A DNA stretch of 64,000 nt from CAZLQF01 sp964561545 (GTDB lineage: Bacteria > Bacteroidota > Bacteroidia > CAILMK01 > CAYYUA01), in the NCBI GenBank assembly GCA_964561545.1, contig CAZLQF010000004.1:62001-126000 (forward strand), written 5' to 3'. Below the pieces are notes generated by a model. That model made no database searches. It saw only the letters and a list, made by a program, of their open reading frames with translations, and was not told where the DNA came from. Below are positions 17,014 through 25,820 of this stretch, one piece after another. Each line of letters opens with the position of its first letter. The stretch's first letter is position 1. The position numbers were made by a program, and so were the translations under genes.

Positions 17014-19743
17014 ATGAAACAAAAAATCGCTTCACTGAAAGAACAACAACAAAATGGTTATAATATCAATAAACTCCCATTTTCTATTAGAATTCTTTTG
17101 GAAAATGCATTGCGCAATCACGATGGTTTTGCGGTAAGGGATGATCATGTCGAAACCCTTAGAAATTGGAATCCTCAAGGATCAGGGAATGATATTCCTT
17201 ACAAGCCTGCCAGGGTTTTGATGCAGGATTTTACAGGTGTTCCTGCTATTGTAGATGTGGCTTCTATTCGTAGTGAGGTCATTCGCAAAGGCAAAGATGG
17301 CACTAAAATCAATCCTTCCATACCTGTAGATCTTGTAACCGACCATTCTGTACAAGTGGATTACTTTGGTACAGAAAACGCCTATAAGAAAAACGTGGAA
17401 AAAGAATACGAAAGGAACAAGGAACGGTATCAGCTCCTCAAATGGGGCCAGCAAGGATTGGATAACTTTACTGTGGTACCACCAGGCATGGGCATTTGCC
17501 ACCAAGTAAATTTGGAATACCTCGCCAGCGGCGTTGTTGAAAGGGACGGATGGGCCTTTCCAGACACCTTGGTGGGCACTGATTCCCATACGCCCATGGT
17601 AAATGGCATTGGTGTACTTGGCTGGGGTGTTGGTGGTATTGAAGCTGAGGCTGCTATTTTAGACCAGCCCATTTACTTCCTTTGCCCCCAAGTGATCGGA
17701 CTCAGGCTTACAGGCAAATTACAGGAAGGCGTAACAGCTACTGACATGGTTTTAACCATTACCAAGCTTTTGCGTGAATATGGCGTGGTAGGTAAGTTTG
17801 TGGAAGTATTTGGGCCAGGACTCGATAACCTCACGGTGCCTGACAGAGCCACCATCTCCAATATGTCGCCTGAATTTGGTTGCACGGTCACTTATTTCCC
17901 AATTGACGACCAAACCCTCGATTACATGAAACGCACCAACAGGCCTGAAGAGCAAATCAATTTCGTGGAGGAATATTGCAAGGACAACATGTTATGGCGG
18001 GAAAATGAAGACGAAATAGAATACACCGATGTGCTCGATCTTAACCTGTCAGAAATTGAACCTTCGGTAGCCGGCCCAAAACGCCCTCAGGATAAAATCG
18101 AAGTTCAAAAACTTAAGAATAAATTTGAGGAATTGTTGTCATCTGAGTACAACCGCTCTTATGTTCCGGACGCTCAAAGAAGTGAATCTGCATGGTTGAA
18201 CGAGGGTGGCTCCGGATTCCAATTTGAGTATGAATCCACACAAAATGGTAATGAGGATGTTCAGGTAAAAACAAACCAACAAAAAACCATAAAGGTTACC
18301 ACCCAGGATCAGGAATATTTAATAAGTGATGGGGCTGTGGCCATTGCTGCCATAACCAGTTGCACCAACACTTCGAATCCATCCGTAATGCTGGGAGCAG
18401 GCCTTGTAGCCAAAAAAGCTGTTGAACTTGGGTTGGATGTCAAACCATGGGTGAAAACTAGCTTGGCTCCGGGTTCTCAAGTTGTAACTGATTATCTTAA
18501 ACGCTCAGGTTTATTGGAACCGCTTGAAGCTTTACGCTTTTACTTGGTAGGGTATGGGTGTACTACTTGCATAGGAAACAGTGGTCCTTTGCTTCCCGAA
18601 CTTGAAAAAGCTGTTGAAGAAAGCGATCTCGTGCTCTCCTCCGTGCTTTCTGGTAATAGGAATTTTGAAGCAAGGGTTCATCCCCAAGTTAAAATGAACT
18701 TCCTGGCTTCTCCCATGCTGGTCGTTGCTTATGCCTTAGCTGGAAGGGTGGATATCAATCTTTTGGAAGATCCATTAGGCTATGATTCCAACAACAATCC
18801 GGTTTATATGGAGGACATATGGCCAAGCCAGCAAGAAATCAATGAAATGGTTAACACAGCCATTGACCTTAAAGACTATGAGGATACTTATAGCCAAATC
18901 TTTGAAGGTGAAGAACAATGGCAACAGTTAGAAGCACCAACTGGCACCGATTACCAGTGGAGCGATGATTCTACTTACATTAAGGAAGCGCCATTCTTCA
19001 AAAACATTTCCGAAAACCCAGAGGATCCCAAAGATATACATGACGCCAGGGCATTGTTAAAAGTTGGCGATTCTGTAACAACCGATCATATATCACCGGC
19101 TGGTGCTATTAAGCAAGATTCTCCGGCTGGCCGTTACCTTGAAGCCAATGGTGTAAAACCCAGGGATTTTAACTCCTATGGTTCCAGAAGGGGTAACCAC
19201 GAAGTCATGGTGCGGGGAACTTTTGCCAATGTGAGAATCAAAAACCATCTTGCCAGTAAAGAAGGCGGTTACACTACACACATCCCATCAGGAGAAGAAA
19301 TGTCCGTTTTTGAAGCTGCCATGAAGTACCAAGAAGAAAATACACCCTTGGTGGTGCTTGCTGGTAAGGAATATGGAACAGGTTCTTCTCGTGATTGGGC
19401 AGCCAAAGGTACCAAACTACTGGGCGTGAAAGCAGTAATTGCTACAGGTTATGAACGAATTCATCGTAGTAACTTGGTTGGCATGGGTGTTTTACCTTTA
19501 GAATTCCCGGAAGGTAAGGATGCAGAATCTTTAAGCTTGGATGGTAAAGAAACATTTACCATAACTGGTATTTCCGAAGGATTGAAACCAGGACAGAAGG
19601 TGAAAGTTCAAGCCAAAAAATCGGATGGTGCTACCATTGATTTTGAAGCCATATGCAGGTTGGATTCTGAGATCGAGGTCGAATACTATCGAAATGGTGG
19701 GATTCTGAATTACGTCTTAAGGCAGTTCTTGAAAAATAATTAA
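17014..19743 (+). CDS. acnA: aconitate hydratase A
   Basis: The 909-residue protein has the AcnA/IRP-type length and order: three N-terminal alpha/beta domains, linker, then the swivel domain. The [4Fe-4S] ligands are Cys450 in SCTNTSNP and Cys516/Cys519 in GCTTCIGNSGPL. The swivel part has GSSRDWAAKG, with the substrate-binding arginine. It isomerises citrate to isocitrate in the TCA cycle. The separately encoded isocitrate dehydrogenase lies 4.5 kb downstream. It is monocistronic as far as I can see. Confidence 0.97.
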   Translation: MKQKIASLKEQQQNGYNINKLPFSIRILLENALRNHDGFAVRDDHVETLRNWNPQGSGNDIPYKPARVLMQDFTGVPAIVDVASIRSEVIRKGKDGTKINPSIPVDLVTDHSVQVDYFGTENAYKKNVEKEYERNKERYQLLKWGQQGLDNFTVVPPGMGICHQVNLEYLASGVVERDGWAFPDTLVGTDSHTPMVNGIGVLGWGVGGIEAEAAILDQPIYFLCPQVIGLRLTGKLQEGVTATDMVLTITKLLREYGVVGKFVEVFGPGLDNLTVPDRATISNMSPEFGCTVTYFPIDDQTLDYMKRTNRPEEQINFVEEYCKDNMLWRENEDEIEYTDVLDLNLSEIEPSVAGPKRPQDKIEVQKLKNKFEELLSSEYNRSYVPDAQRSESAWLNEGGSGFQFEYESTQNGNEDVQVKTNQQKTIKVTTQDQEYLISDGAVAIAAITSCTNTSNPSVMLGAGLVAKKAVELGLDVKPWVKTSLAPGSQVVTDYLKRSGLLEPLEALRFYLVGYGCTTCIGNSGPLLPELEKAVEESDLVLSSVLSGNRNFEARVHPQVKMNFLASPMLVVAYALAGRVDINLLEDPLGYDSNNNPVYMEDIWPSQQEINEMVNTAIDLKDYEDTYSQIFEGEEQWQQLEAPTGTDYQWSDDSTYIKEAPFFKNISENPEDPKDIHDARALLKVGDSVTTDHISPAGAIKQDSPAGRYLEANGVKPRDFNSYGSRRGNHEVMVRGTFANVRIKNHLASKEGGYTTHIPSGEEMSVFEAAMKYQEENTPLVVLAGKEYGTGSSRDWAAKGTKLLGVKAVIATGYERIHRSNLVGMGVLPLEFPEGKDAESLSLDGKETFTITGISEGLKPGQKVKVQAKKSDGATIDFEAICRLDSEIEVEYYRNGGILNYVLRQFLKNN

Positions 19744-19906
19744 AGTAGATCACTCAATTACTTCAAGGCTGATCGAATTTGAGAACTTTGAACTCAATTC
19801 ATCAACTTGTGTTGAGCCATTAACTTTTTGCTAAGGTGAATTGTATATCATCAGAAACAAATTTTGAAATCCGCACCCTTAGTTACTGCATTGAGCTACC
19901 ATCAAA

Positions 19907-20962
19907 ATGAGCAATAAATCCAACATAAGGCATTTTAGTGACCAAGCGCTGGAAGAGTTAATACAGGACCTTGGTGAGCCAAAGTTCCGTGCTAAACAAC
20001 TTCACGAGTGGCTATGGCAAAAAGGAGCTGATTCCTTCGATGGCATGACCAATTTATCCAAACCTCTGCGCGAAAATCTGGCGAATCATTATGAGATCAA
20101 TCCCGTAAAAATTGCGAGTGAAGCCATTAGTGAAGATAGTACGGTTAAATTTGGTTTCAAACTACACGATGGGTATCTAACAGAGGGCGTTTTAATTCCA
20201 TTGGGCGACCGAATGACCGCCTGTATTTCTTCCCAGGTTGGTTGTAGCCTATCATGCCGTTTTTGTGCCACGGGTTCTATTGATTTAAAGCGCAATATCA
20301 ATTATGATGAGATCTACGACCAGGTGGTATTAATAGATGCTCGAGCAAGGGCATTGTACGATCAACCCGTTACCAATATTGTTTTCATGGGAATGGGAGA
20401 GCCATTACTGAATTTTAACAACGTTACAAAAGCTATTGATAGAATTACTTCCAATGACGGCTTGGCGATGTCGCCTAAACGAATAACCGTATCAACAGTA
20501 GGAGTGGCTAAGATGATCAAAAAATTGGCCGATGAACAACTAAGGGTCAATTTTGCCCTTTCGCTTCACGTAGCTGATGAGGAAAAACGCAAGCAAATTA
20601 TGCCCATCACTGAGACCAAAGCCAATTCTATTGAGGCCCTTCAAGAAGCTGTCCATTATTTTTATCATCAAACAGGAATCCGGATCACTTATGAATATAC
20701 CTTGTTAAACGGATTCAATGACAATCCCGAGGATGCGGAGGCCTTAGCTGAATTTTGCAAAATCACGCCATGCAAGATTAATCTTATTGAATACAATACG
20801 GTTGAAACAAGCCCTTACCAGGCATCCACCGAAAATCGTACCCAGCGCTTTAAAGGGATATTGGAAGGTAAAAATCTGGTTGTTAACATCCGCAACAGTC
20901 GTGGAGAAGATATTGATGCAGCTTGCGGCCAATTGGCCAATAAAAATGAGCCTGCTCTTTAG
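19907..20962 (+). CDS. rlmN: 23S rRNA (adenine-2503-C2) methyltransferase RlmN
   Basis: The 351-residue radical-SAM enzyme has the iron-sulfur motif Cys113-x3-Cys117-x2-Cys120 (CSLSCRFCATG) and a C-terminal Cys340 in CGQLANK, the position of the cysteine used to resolve the methyl-RNA intermediate. GMGEPLLN, the SAM-binding GGE-like motif, is present. It methylates A2503 of 23S rRNA and tRNA A37. The N-terminal helical domain starts at MSNKSNIRHF. It is convergent with the S41 protease gene across a 670-base gap. Confidence 0.96.
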   Translation: MSNKSNIRHFSDQALEELIQDLGEPKFRAKQLHEWLWQKGADSFDGMTNLSKPLRENLANHYEINPVKIASEAISEDSTVKFGFKLHDGYLTEGVLIPLGDRMTACISSQVGCSLSCRFCATGSIDLKRNINYDEIYDQVVLIDARARALYDQPVTNIVFMGMGEPLLNFNNVTKAIDRITSNDGLAMSPKRITVSTVGVAKMIKKLADEQLRVNFALSLHVADEEKRKQIMPITETKANSIEALQEAVHYFYHQTGIRITYEYTLLNGFNDNPEDAEALAEFCKITPCKINLIEYNTVETSPYQASTENRTQRFKGILEGKNLVVNIRNSRGEDIDAACGQLANKNEPAL

Positions 20963-21632
20963 TTTTTAGTACTTGCGATTTGCTTCAACATGATAGACGA
21001 CCTTGATCTTTGAAGAAGATTTTTTAATTTTTGAGCCCTTTGACGCTGCTGGATTCTTTAATAAACCAATCTGTCTTTTAATTTGACGCGTAAAATAAGC
21101 GTTCAAATAAACAAATGGGCTTGATTTTTTTCATAGTCAACCAAGTTGAAGCTTTCAAACGATGGGTTGGTTCATAGCATATTAAAGAATTTCATGAATG
21201 AAGCTAAAATCAACCCATAACCATAAATACGTGGTAAATATGCTTGCTTTGACAACAATTATAATTTTCCTTGATATGCGACAAGGAAAAAGCCCAAACG
21301 TATTTAAACCGGAAAAAACATCACGGCCACAGTTATTGGTTACTTTTTTATAAAAGTCACAGGACCAAAACTTTACCCCAATGGATCTGGTTCAGGAGTT
21401 TAGTAGCATTTCAATTTGTAGCAACCAATCATTTATGCTTTTAGGAAAGAAATTCGGACCCGGAGGCTAATTATGCTTCTTCCAAATAAATAAGGCATTT
21501 AATGTTTATGTGCATATTTTAGTAAATGTATTGTCCACCAATAATTAATTCAGGGGGTTGGGGACTTATAAGGAAAGTTTTAATAATGGCTGTATTATGT
21601 AAATTTTAACTTTATTTATTGAGCATTAATTC
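20963..21632. other. 670-base convergent intergenic gap
   Basis: The gap separates the converging rlmN and S41 protease genes. It holds one clear hairpin (21265-21290) and a 25-codon frame at 21276-21353 that I do not believe is coding. No tRNA or recognisable protein remnant is seen; stops are frequent in all frames. Confidence 0.6.
21265..21290. repeat. perfect 9-base-arm hairpin in the rlmN/S41 gap
   Basis: TTTTCCTTG (21265-21273) and CAAGGAAAA (21282-21290) around an 8-base loop. It has A/T-rich flanks but no good T run on either side. It may be a shared terminator for the converging genes. Confidence 0.45.
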
Positions 21633-23294
21633 TTAAAACCGGAGGTTTCGTTCTGCAAATGCATCCTCCTTGATGAGCTCCACGGCTTTTAGATAAGCAT
21701 TGTCGTTTTGGTTTCTTATCTTGAAGTAAACATCTTCCTCCCAAATTTGACGGGCAATAAGCGCTTTTAAAGTGGTGGTTATGGTATTCCAGGAAGTTTT
21801 GATGCTACTACTGTTGTAATCAACGTCCTTTCGGTCTGCAAAATTGACAAATCCATCCATAAGCGGGCCACGCGTTTTGAAATTCTCAATGAAATCGTTC
21901 GAGGATTCGTAATCATTCTTCAATGATTTTCGGTTATCATTGACGTAATTCAAAGCATATTCATTCATAAGCCCTTTTTGGAGGAGCTTTTTCAAATATT
22001 GGGTTCGCTCCGAAGTGTCCATAGGAACGAAAATATCAGGCATAATACCACCTCCGCCATAAACGACACGACCTTGGGGCGTTTTGTATTTGAGGCTGTC
22101 AGCAAATTTAATGCTGTCTTTATGCATCAGCTCGCCCTGCTCATCTCGTTTTATTAATTCTTTGTGGTATTCTTTAATGCCATTGTCGTAAGGCTTTTGA
22201 ATACACCTTCCAGTGGGCGTGTAATATCGGGCAACAGTTAGTCTAACGACTGAGCCATCTTTTAATTCATAAGGTTCTTGCACCAAACCTTTACCAAATG
22301 TTCTCCTTCCTACGACCAAACCGCGGTCATGGTCTTGTACTGCACCGGAAACAATTTCACTGGCTGAAGCAGATCCCCTGTCAACAAGAATGATAAGCTT
22401 TCCATCCTGGAATTTGCCGCCTCCTGAGGTTTTGTAAACTTTTTTGTCCCGAGCCCTACCTTTGGTATAAACGATCATTTTATCGTCTTTCAAGAACTCA
22501 TCAGCAATGTTAATGGCAGCTTTTAAATAGCCACCAGGATTTTCGCGCAGGTCCAGGATCAAGTTTTCAAGCCCTTGCTCCTTTAATTGAACAAGCGCGT
22601 TATTGAATTCATTACTAGTTTTGGCCGAAAACCGGTTAATCTTGATGTAGCCGGTTAGGTCATTTTCCATGTAGGTTGCATCTACACTATTTAGCGGTAT
22701 TTTATCCCGGGTTATGGTAAATTTCATAGGGTCATTGACCCCTTTCCTGCTGATGGTTACATCAACTTTGGTACCTTTTTTACCCCTTAATTGATCAATT
22801 ACATCTTGGTTGGTAATCCCTTCACCTGCTACATCCTCGCCTTTAATCTTAATGATCTTGTCACCGGCTTTAATGCCTACTTCTTCAGACGGCCCGCCTG
22901 AAATTGGAGAAACTACAATGATCGTATCTTTAAGGATGTTGAACTCAACGCCAATTCCTTCAAAATTGCCTTTAAGAGGTTGATTAAGTTGTTTTTGTTT
23001 TTTAGCAGGAATATAAACAGAATGCGGATCGAGGTTCTTAAGCATCCCTGATATGGCTTTTTCTCCTAATTCAGCATTGTTCACCTTGTCCACATAAGCA
23101 TTGTTAATGTAAGACATTACTTCGCCAACTTTCAATTGAGGCGCCTTGTTTTTATTAGCCTCTTCTTGGTTGTCCTTATGCATCTTGGCTCCTGCCAGCA
23201 TTCCAAATGCTACCACCAATGCAAATAAAAGGGGATAAATAACGTTGTAATTTCTCTGGGGGCCGTAGGAACCGCCAAAATACCCGTAACTCAT
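21633..23294 (-). CDS. S41 family C-terminal processing peptidase
   Basis: The 553-residue protein has an N-terminal membrane anchor (about 18-36), a PDZ domain (about 105-195) and an S41 catalytic domain. The dyad is Ser310 in GSASASE and Lys335 in RTFGKGLVQ, with the 25-residue spacing of CtpB/Prc enzymes. A 200-residue C-terminal region follows. It should act in the periplasm, cleaving proteins at or near their C-termini. The N-terminus has a short Gly/Tyr-rich patch (YGYFGGSYG). It is transcribed away from the IMPase-icd pair. Confidence 0.93.
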   Translation of the reverse strand: MSYGYFGGSYGPQRNYNVIYPLLFALVVAFGMLAGAKMHKDNQEEANKNKAPQLKVGEVMSYINNAYVDKVNNAELGEKAISGMLKNLDPHSVYIPAKKQKQLNQPLKGNFEGIGVEFNILKDTIIVVSPISGGPSEEVGIKAGDKIIKIKGEDVAGEGITNQDVIDQLRGKKGTKVDVTISRKGVNDPMKFTITRDKIPLNSVDATYMENDLTGYIKINRFSAKTSNEFNNALVQLKEQGLENLILDLRENPGGYLKAAINIADEFLKDDKMIVYTKGRARDKKVYKTSGGGKFQDGKLIILVDRGSASASEIVSGAVQDHDRGLVVGRRTFGKGLVQEPYELKDGSVVRLTVARYYTPTGRCIQKPYDNGIKEYHKELIKRDEQGELMHKDSIKFADSLKYKTPQGRVVYGGGGIMPDIFVPMDTSERTQYLKKLLQKGLMNEYALNYVNDNRKSLKNDYESSNDFIENFKTRGPLMDGFVNFADRKDVDYNSSSIKTSWNTITTTLKALIARQIWEEDVYFKIRNQNDNAYLKAVELIKEDAFAERNLRF

Positions 23295-23418
23295 GTGAGT
23301 ACTACTTTATTTTTAAAAAATTTCTTTCCTTTCTCAACAAATTAGATATTTAAACCTCAATATTAACCGATTTTAAAAAGTAATAAAAACAAAAAACGGA
23401 AAAATCTGAAACTGCTTA

Positions 23419-24204
23419 ATGGATTACAGTAAAATCTGCGAACAGGTTCTAACTGTAGCAGAAAAGGCAAAAAATTTTATTGAAGCCGAACAAGCTAAAC
23501 TCCAATCAAAAGATGTTAACTTCAAAGCCAAAAACGACCTTGTAACTTATGTGGATGTAGAAACGGAAAAATTGCTCATCCATGAATTGGGAAAGATTGT
23601 TCCGGAAGCATCGTTTCTTGCCGAAGAAACGCATCAAAAATATCAGGAACAGGAATTTTCATGGATCATCGATCCTTTGGATGGTACGGTCAATTACATC
23701 CATCAAATTCCGGTTTACAGCGTTAGTATTGCCCTCATGGAAAATGGCAAGTTGAAAATAGGAGTTGTTTTAGAAATCAACCGAAATGAATATTTCCATG
23801 CCTATGAAGGCGGTGGGGCTTATTTGAATCAAAAACCTATTAGCGTTTCACCCACTAAGGCATTGAAAGATGCAATGCTGGCTACTGGATTTCCTTTTAA
23901 TGAACCTGCTTGGGTGGATCAATACATTCAAATTTTGAGAGAAACAATCCTTAATAGCAGGGGCGTAAGAAGGATGGGAAGTGCTGCTGTAGACCTTTGC
24001 TATACGGCTGCAGGACGTTTTGACGGGTATTATGAGTTTAATTTAAAACCTTGGGATGTTGCGGCAGGCTCCCTGATAGTTAATGAGGCTGGTGGCCAGG
24101 TAATGGATTTTGAAGGTAAAACTGATTTCTTATTTGGGCGGCAAATATTGGCCGGCAATCTTGATGTATCGAATGAATTATTGGAATATTTAAAAAACAA
24201 CTGA
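23419..24204 (+). CDS. inositol monophosphatase family protein
   Basis: The 261-residue protein has the metal-binding motifs of the FIG superfamily: LAEETH (Glu), WIIDPLDGTVNY, and the C-terminal WDVAAGSLIVNEAGG. Enzymes of this kind dephosphorylate inositol phosphates or, in the CysQ branch, 3'-phosphoadenosine 5'-phosphate. DPLDGTVNY fits the SuhB/IMPase branch better than CysQ (DPLDGTKEF type). It ends 5 bases before icd, so the two form an operon. Confidence 0.9.
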   Translation: MDYSKICEQVLTVAEKAKNFIEAEQAKLQSKDVNFKAKNDLVTYVDVETEKLLIHELGKIVPEASFLAEETHQKYQEQEFSWIIDPLDGTVNYIHQIPVYSVSIALMENGKLKIGVVLEINRNEYFHAYEGGGAYLNQKPISVSPTKALKDAMLATGFPFNEPAWVDQYIQILRETILNSRGVRRMGSAAVDLCYTAAGRFDGYYEFNLKPWDVAAGSLIVNEAGGQVMDFEGKTDFLFGRQILAGNLDVSNELLEYLKNN

Positions 24205-24209
24205 TCAAT

Positions 24210-25661
24210 ATGACAAATGCTAACACCAAAATTACTGTAGCCAAAGGAGACGGAATAGGTCCTGAAATTATGGATGCTGTTTTAAAAATTATGAAAGCAG
24301 CAAATTCCAACCTTGATTATGAAGAAGTGGTATTGGGTAAAGAAGTGTTCGAATCTGGGCATACCTCAGGCATTAAGCCTGAATCCTGGGATGTAATTAG
24401 ACGCAACCAAATACTTTTAAAAGCACCCATTACAACACCCCAAGGAGGGGGCTACAAAAGCCTGAATGTTACCTTACGTAAATCACTGGCAATGTATGCC
24501 AATGTTCGGCCTTGTATTGCTTATGCGCCCTATGTACAGTCCAATCACCCTGAGATGGACATGGTAATAGTGCGGGAGAACGAAGAAGATTTGTATGCGG
24601 GCATTGAACATCAACAAACCAATGAGGTGGTGCAGTGCTTAAAATTGATCACAAGACCGGGTTGTGAAAATGTAATCCGGTATGCTTTTGAATATGCGAA
24701 AGTACATGGGCGCAAGCGGGTTACTTGCATGGTCAAGGATAATATCATGAAACATACGGATGGTTTGTTCCATGAGGTATTTGATGAAATTGCTAAAGCG
24801 TATCCCCAAATCGAAAGCGATGTCCGCATTATTGATATCGGGGCGGCAGAAATGGCTACCAAGCCTGAAAACTTTGACGTAGTGGTGACGCTGAATTTGT
24901 ATGGAGATATAATCTCTGATATCGCAGCTCAGCTTGCTGGCTCTGTTGGTTTGGGAGGCTCCGCTAATATTGGCAAGGAATGCTCTATGTTCGAGGCCAT
25001 TCACGGTTCAGCACCTGATATAGCCGGCCAGCAGATTGCCAATCCCTCTGGCTTGCTGAATGCTGCCATAATGATGCTGAACCACGTAGGGGATACTGAA
25101 GCTGCAACCAACATATCCAATGCTTGGCTAAAAACGTTGGAAGATGGCATTCATACACCAGATATTTACAGACAGGATCTAAGCAAGCAAAAAGTGGGCA
25201 CCCAAGGCTTTGCTGATGCGGTTGTCGAAAGATTGGGCCAAAAGCCCGAAACCTTGAAGCCCGAGGATGCTGGCGCTAAGGAAGATGTCATCAAATTGAA
25301 GGACCCAGCTGTTAAAAGCGGTGATAAGGAATTGGTCGGAGTAGATGTCTTTATTGATTGGACTGGTGAAGACAGAAATCCGGATGACATTGGGAAAAAA
25401 CTGGAAGCGTTAGCTGGCCTTCATCTTAAACTTAAAATGATCACCAATCGGGGGGTCAAAGTTTACCCCGGCGGTTATCCCGAAACCTTCTCAACCGATC
25501 ATTGGCGGTGCAGGTTTGTTGCCAAAAACGAAACAATAACGCACGAGGAAGTAGTAAATCTACTTCAGCGACTTGATGAAGCGGGTTTTGACTTTATTAA
25601 AACCGAGCACCTCTACCAAATTGATGGCGAAAGGGCTTATTCATTAGGACAAGGCGAGTGA
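24210..25661 (+). CDS. icd: NADP-dependent isocitrate dehydrogenase, long Thermus-like type
   Basis: The 483-residue protein has the isopropylmalate/isocitrate dehydrogenase core (KGDGIGPEIM near the start, LRKSLAMYANVRP, RENEEDLYAGIEH, FEAIHGSAPDIAG) plus an extra C-terminal domain of about 120-140 residues (from about 345) as in the Thermus thermophilus enzyme. It oxidatively decarboxylates isocitrate to 2-oxoglutarate. The NADP assignment is from family resemblance. It is the second gene of an operon with the inositol-phosphatase family gene. Confidence 0.92.
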   Translation: MTNANTKITVAKGDGIGPEIMDAVLKIMKAANSNLDYEEVVLGKEVFESGHTSGIKPESWDVIRRNQILLKAPITTPQGGGYKSLNVTLRKSLAMYANVRPCIAYAPYVQSNHPEMDMVIVRENEEDLYAGIEHQQTNEVVQCLKLITRPGCENVIRYAFEYAKVHGRKRVTCMVKDNIMKHTDGLFHEVFDEIAKAYPQIESDVRIIDIGAAEMATKPENFDVVVTLNLYGDIISDIAAQLAGSVGLGGSANIGKECSMFEAIHGSAPDIAGQQIANPSGLLNAAIMMLNHVGDTEAATNISNAWLKTLEDGIHTPDIYRQDLSKQKVGTQGFADAVVERLGQKPETLKPEDAGAKEDVIKLKDPAVKSGDKELVGVDVFIDWTGEDRNPDDIGKKLEALAGLHLKLKMITNRGVKVYPGGYPETFSTDHWRCRFVAKNETITHEEVVNLLQRLDEAGFDFIKTEHLYQIDGERAYSLGQGE

Positions 25662-25753
25662 TTTTTATTTAATTGCCTTAATTGTAAGGCCAAGAAAAGC
25701 TTAAACCAACATATTTTGCTTTTAAGTGGCCATGGTAGCTTATGAAGTTTTTA

Positions 25754-25773
25754 CCCCGGCTTCAATGCCGGGG
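25754..25773. repeat. GC-rich hairpin between icd and tex
   Basis: CCCCGGC (25754-25760), loop TTCAAT, GCCGGGG (25767-25773): a perfect 7-base stem. It has no T run after it on the plus strand. It is probably an icd terminator of poor type, or a small repeat element. Confidence 0.5.
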
Positions 25774-25820
25774 ATTGATCTCATAGCTTTCTCTGGTATA
25801 AACCTGATGTGCTAATATTT

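Noticed and set aside
21276..21353. 25-codon frame in the rlmN/S41 gap
   Set aside because: It lies inside a hairpin, has no recognisable product and no ribosome-binding context.
23419..24204. Calling the inositol-phosphatase family gene cysQ because cysCDN are in the window
   Set aside because: Its DPLDGTVNY motif fits the SuhB/IMPase branch better, and it is 17 kb away in an operon with icd.
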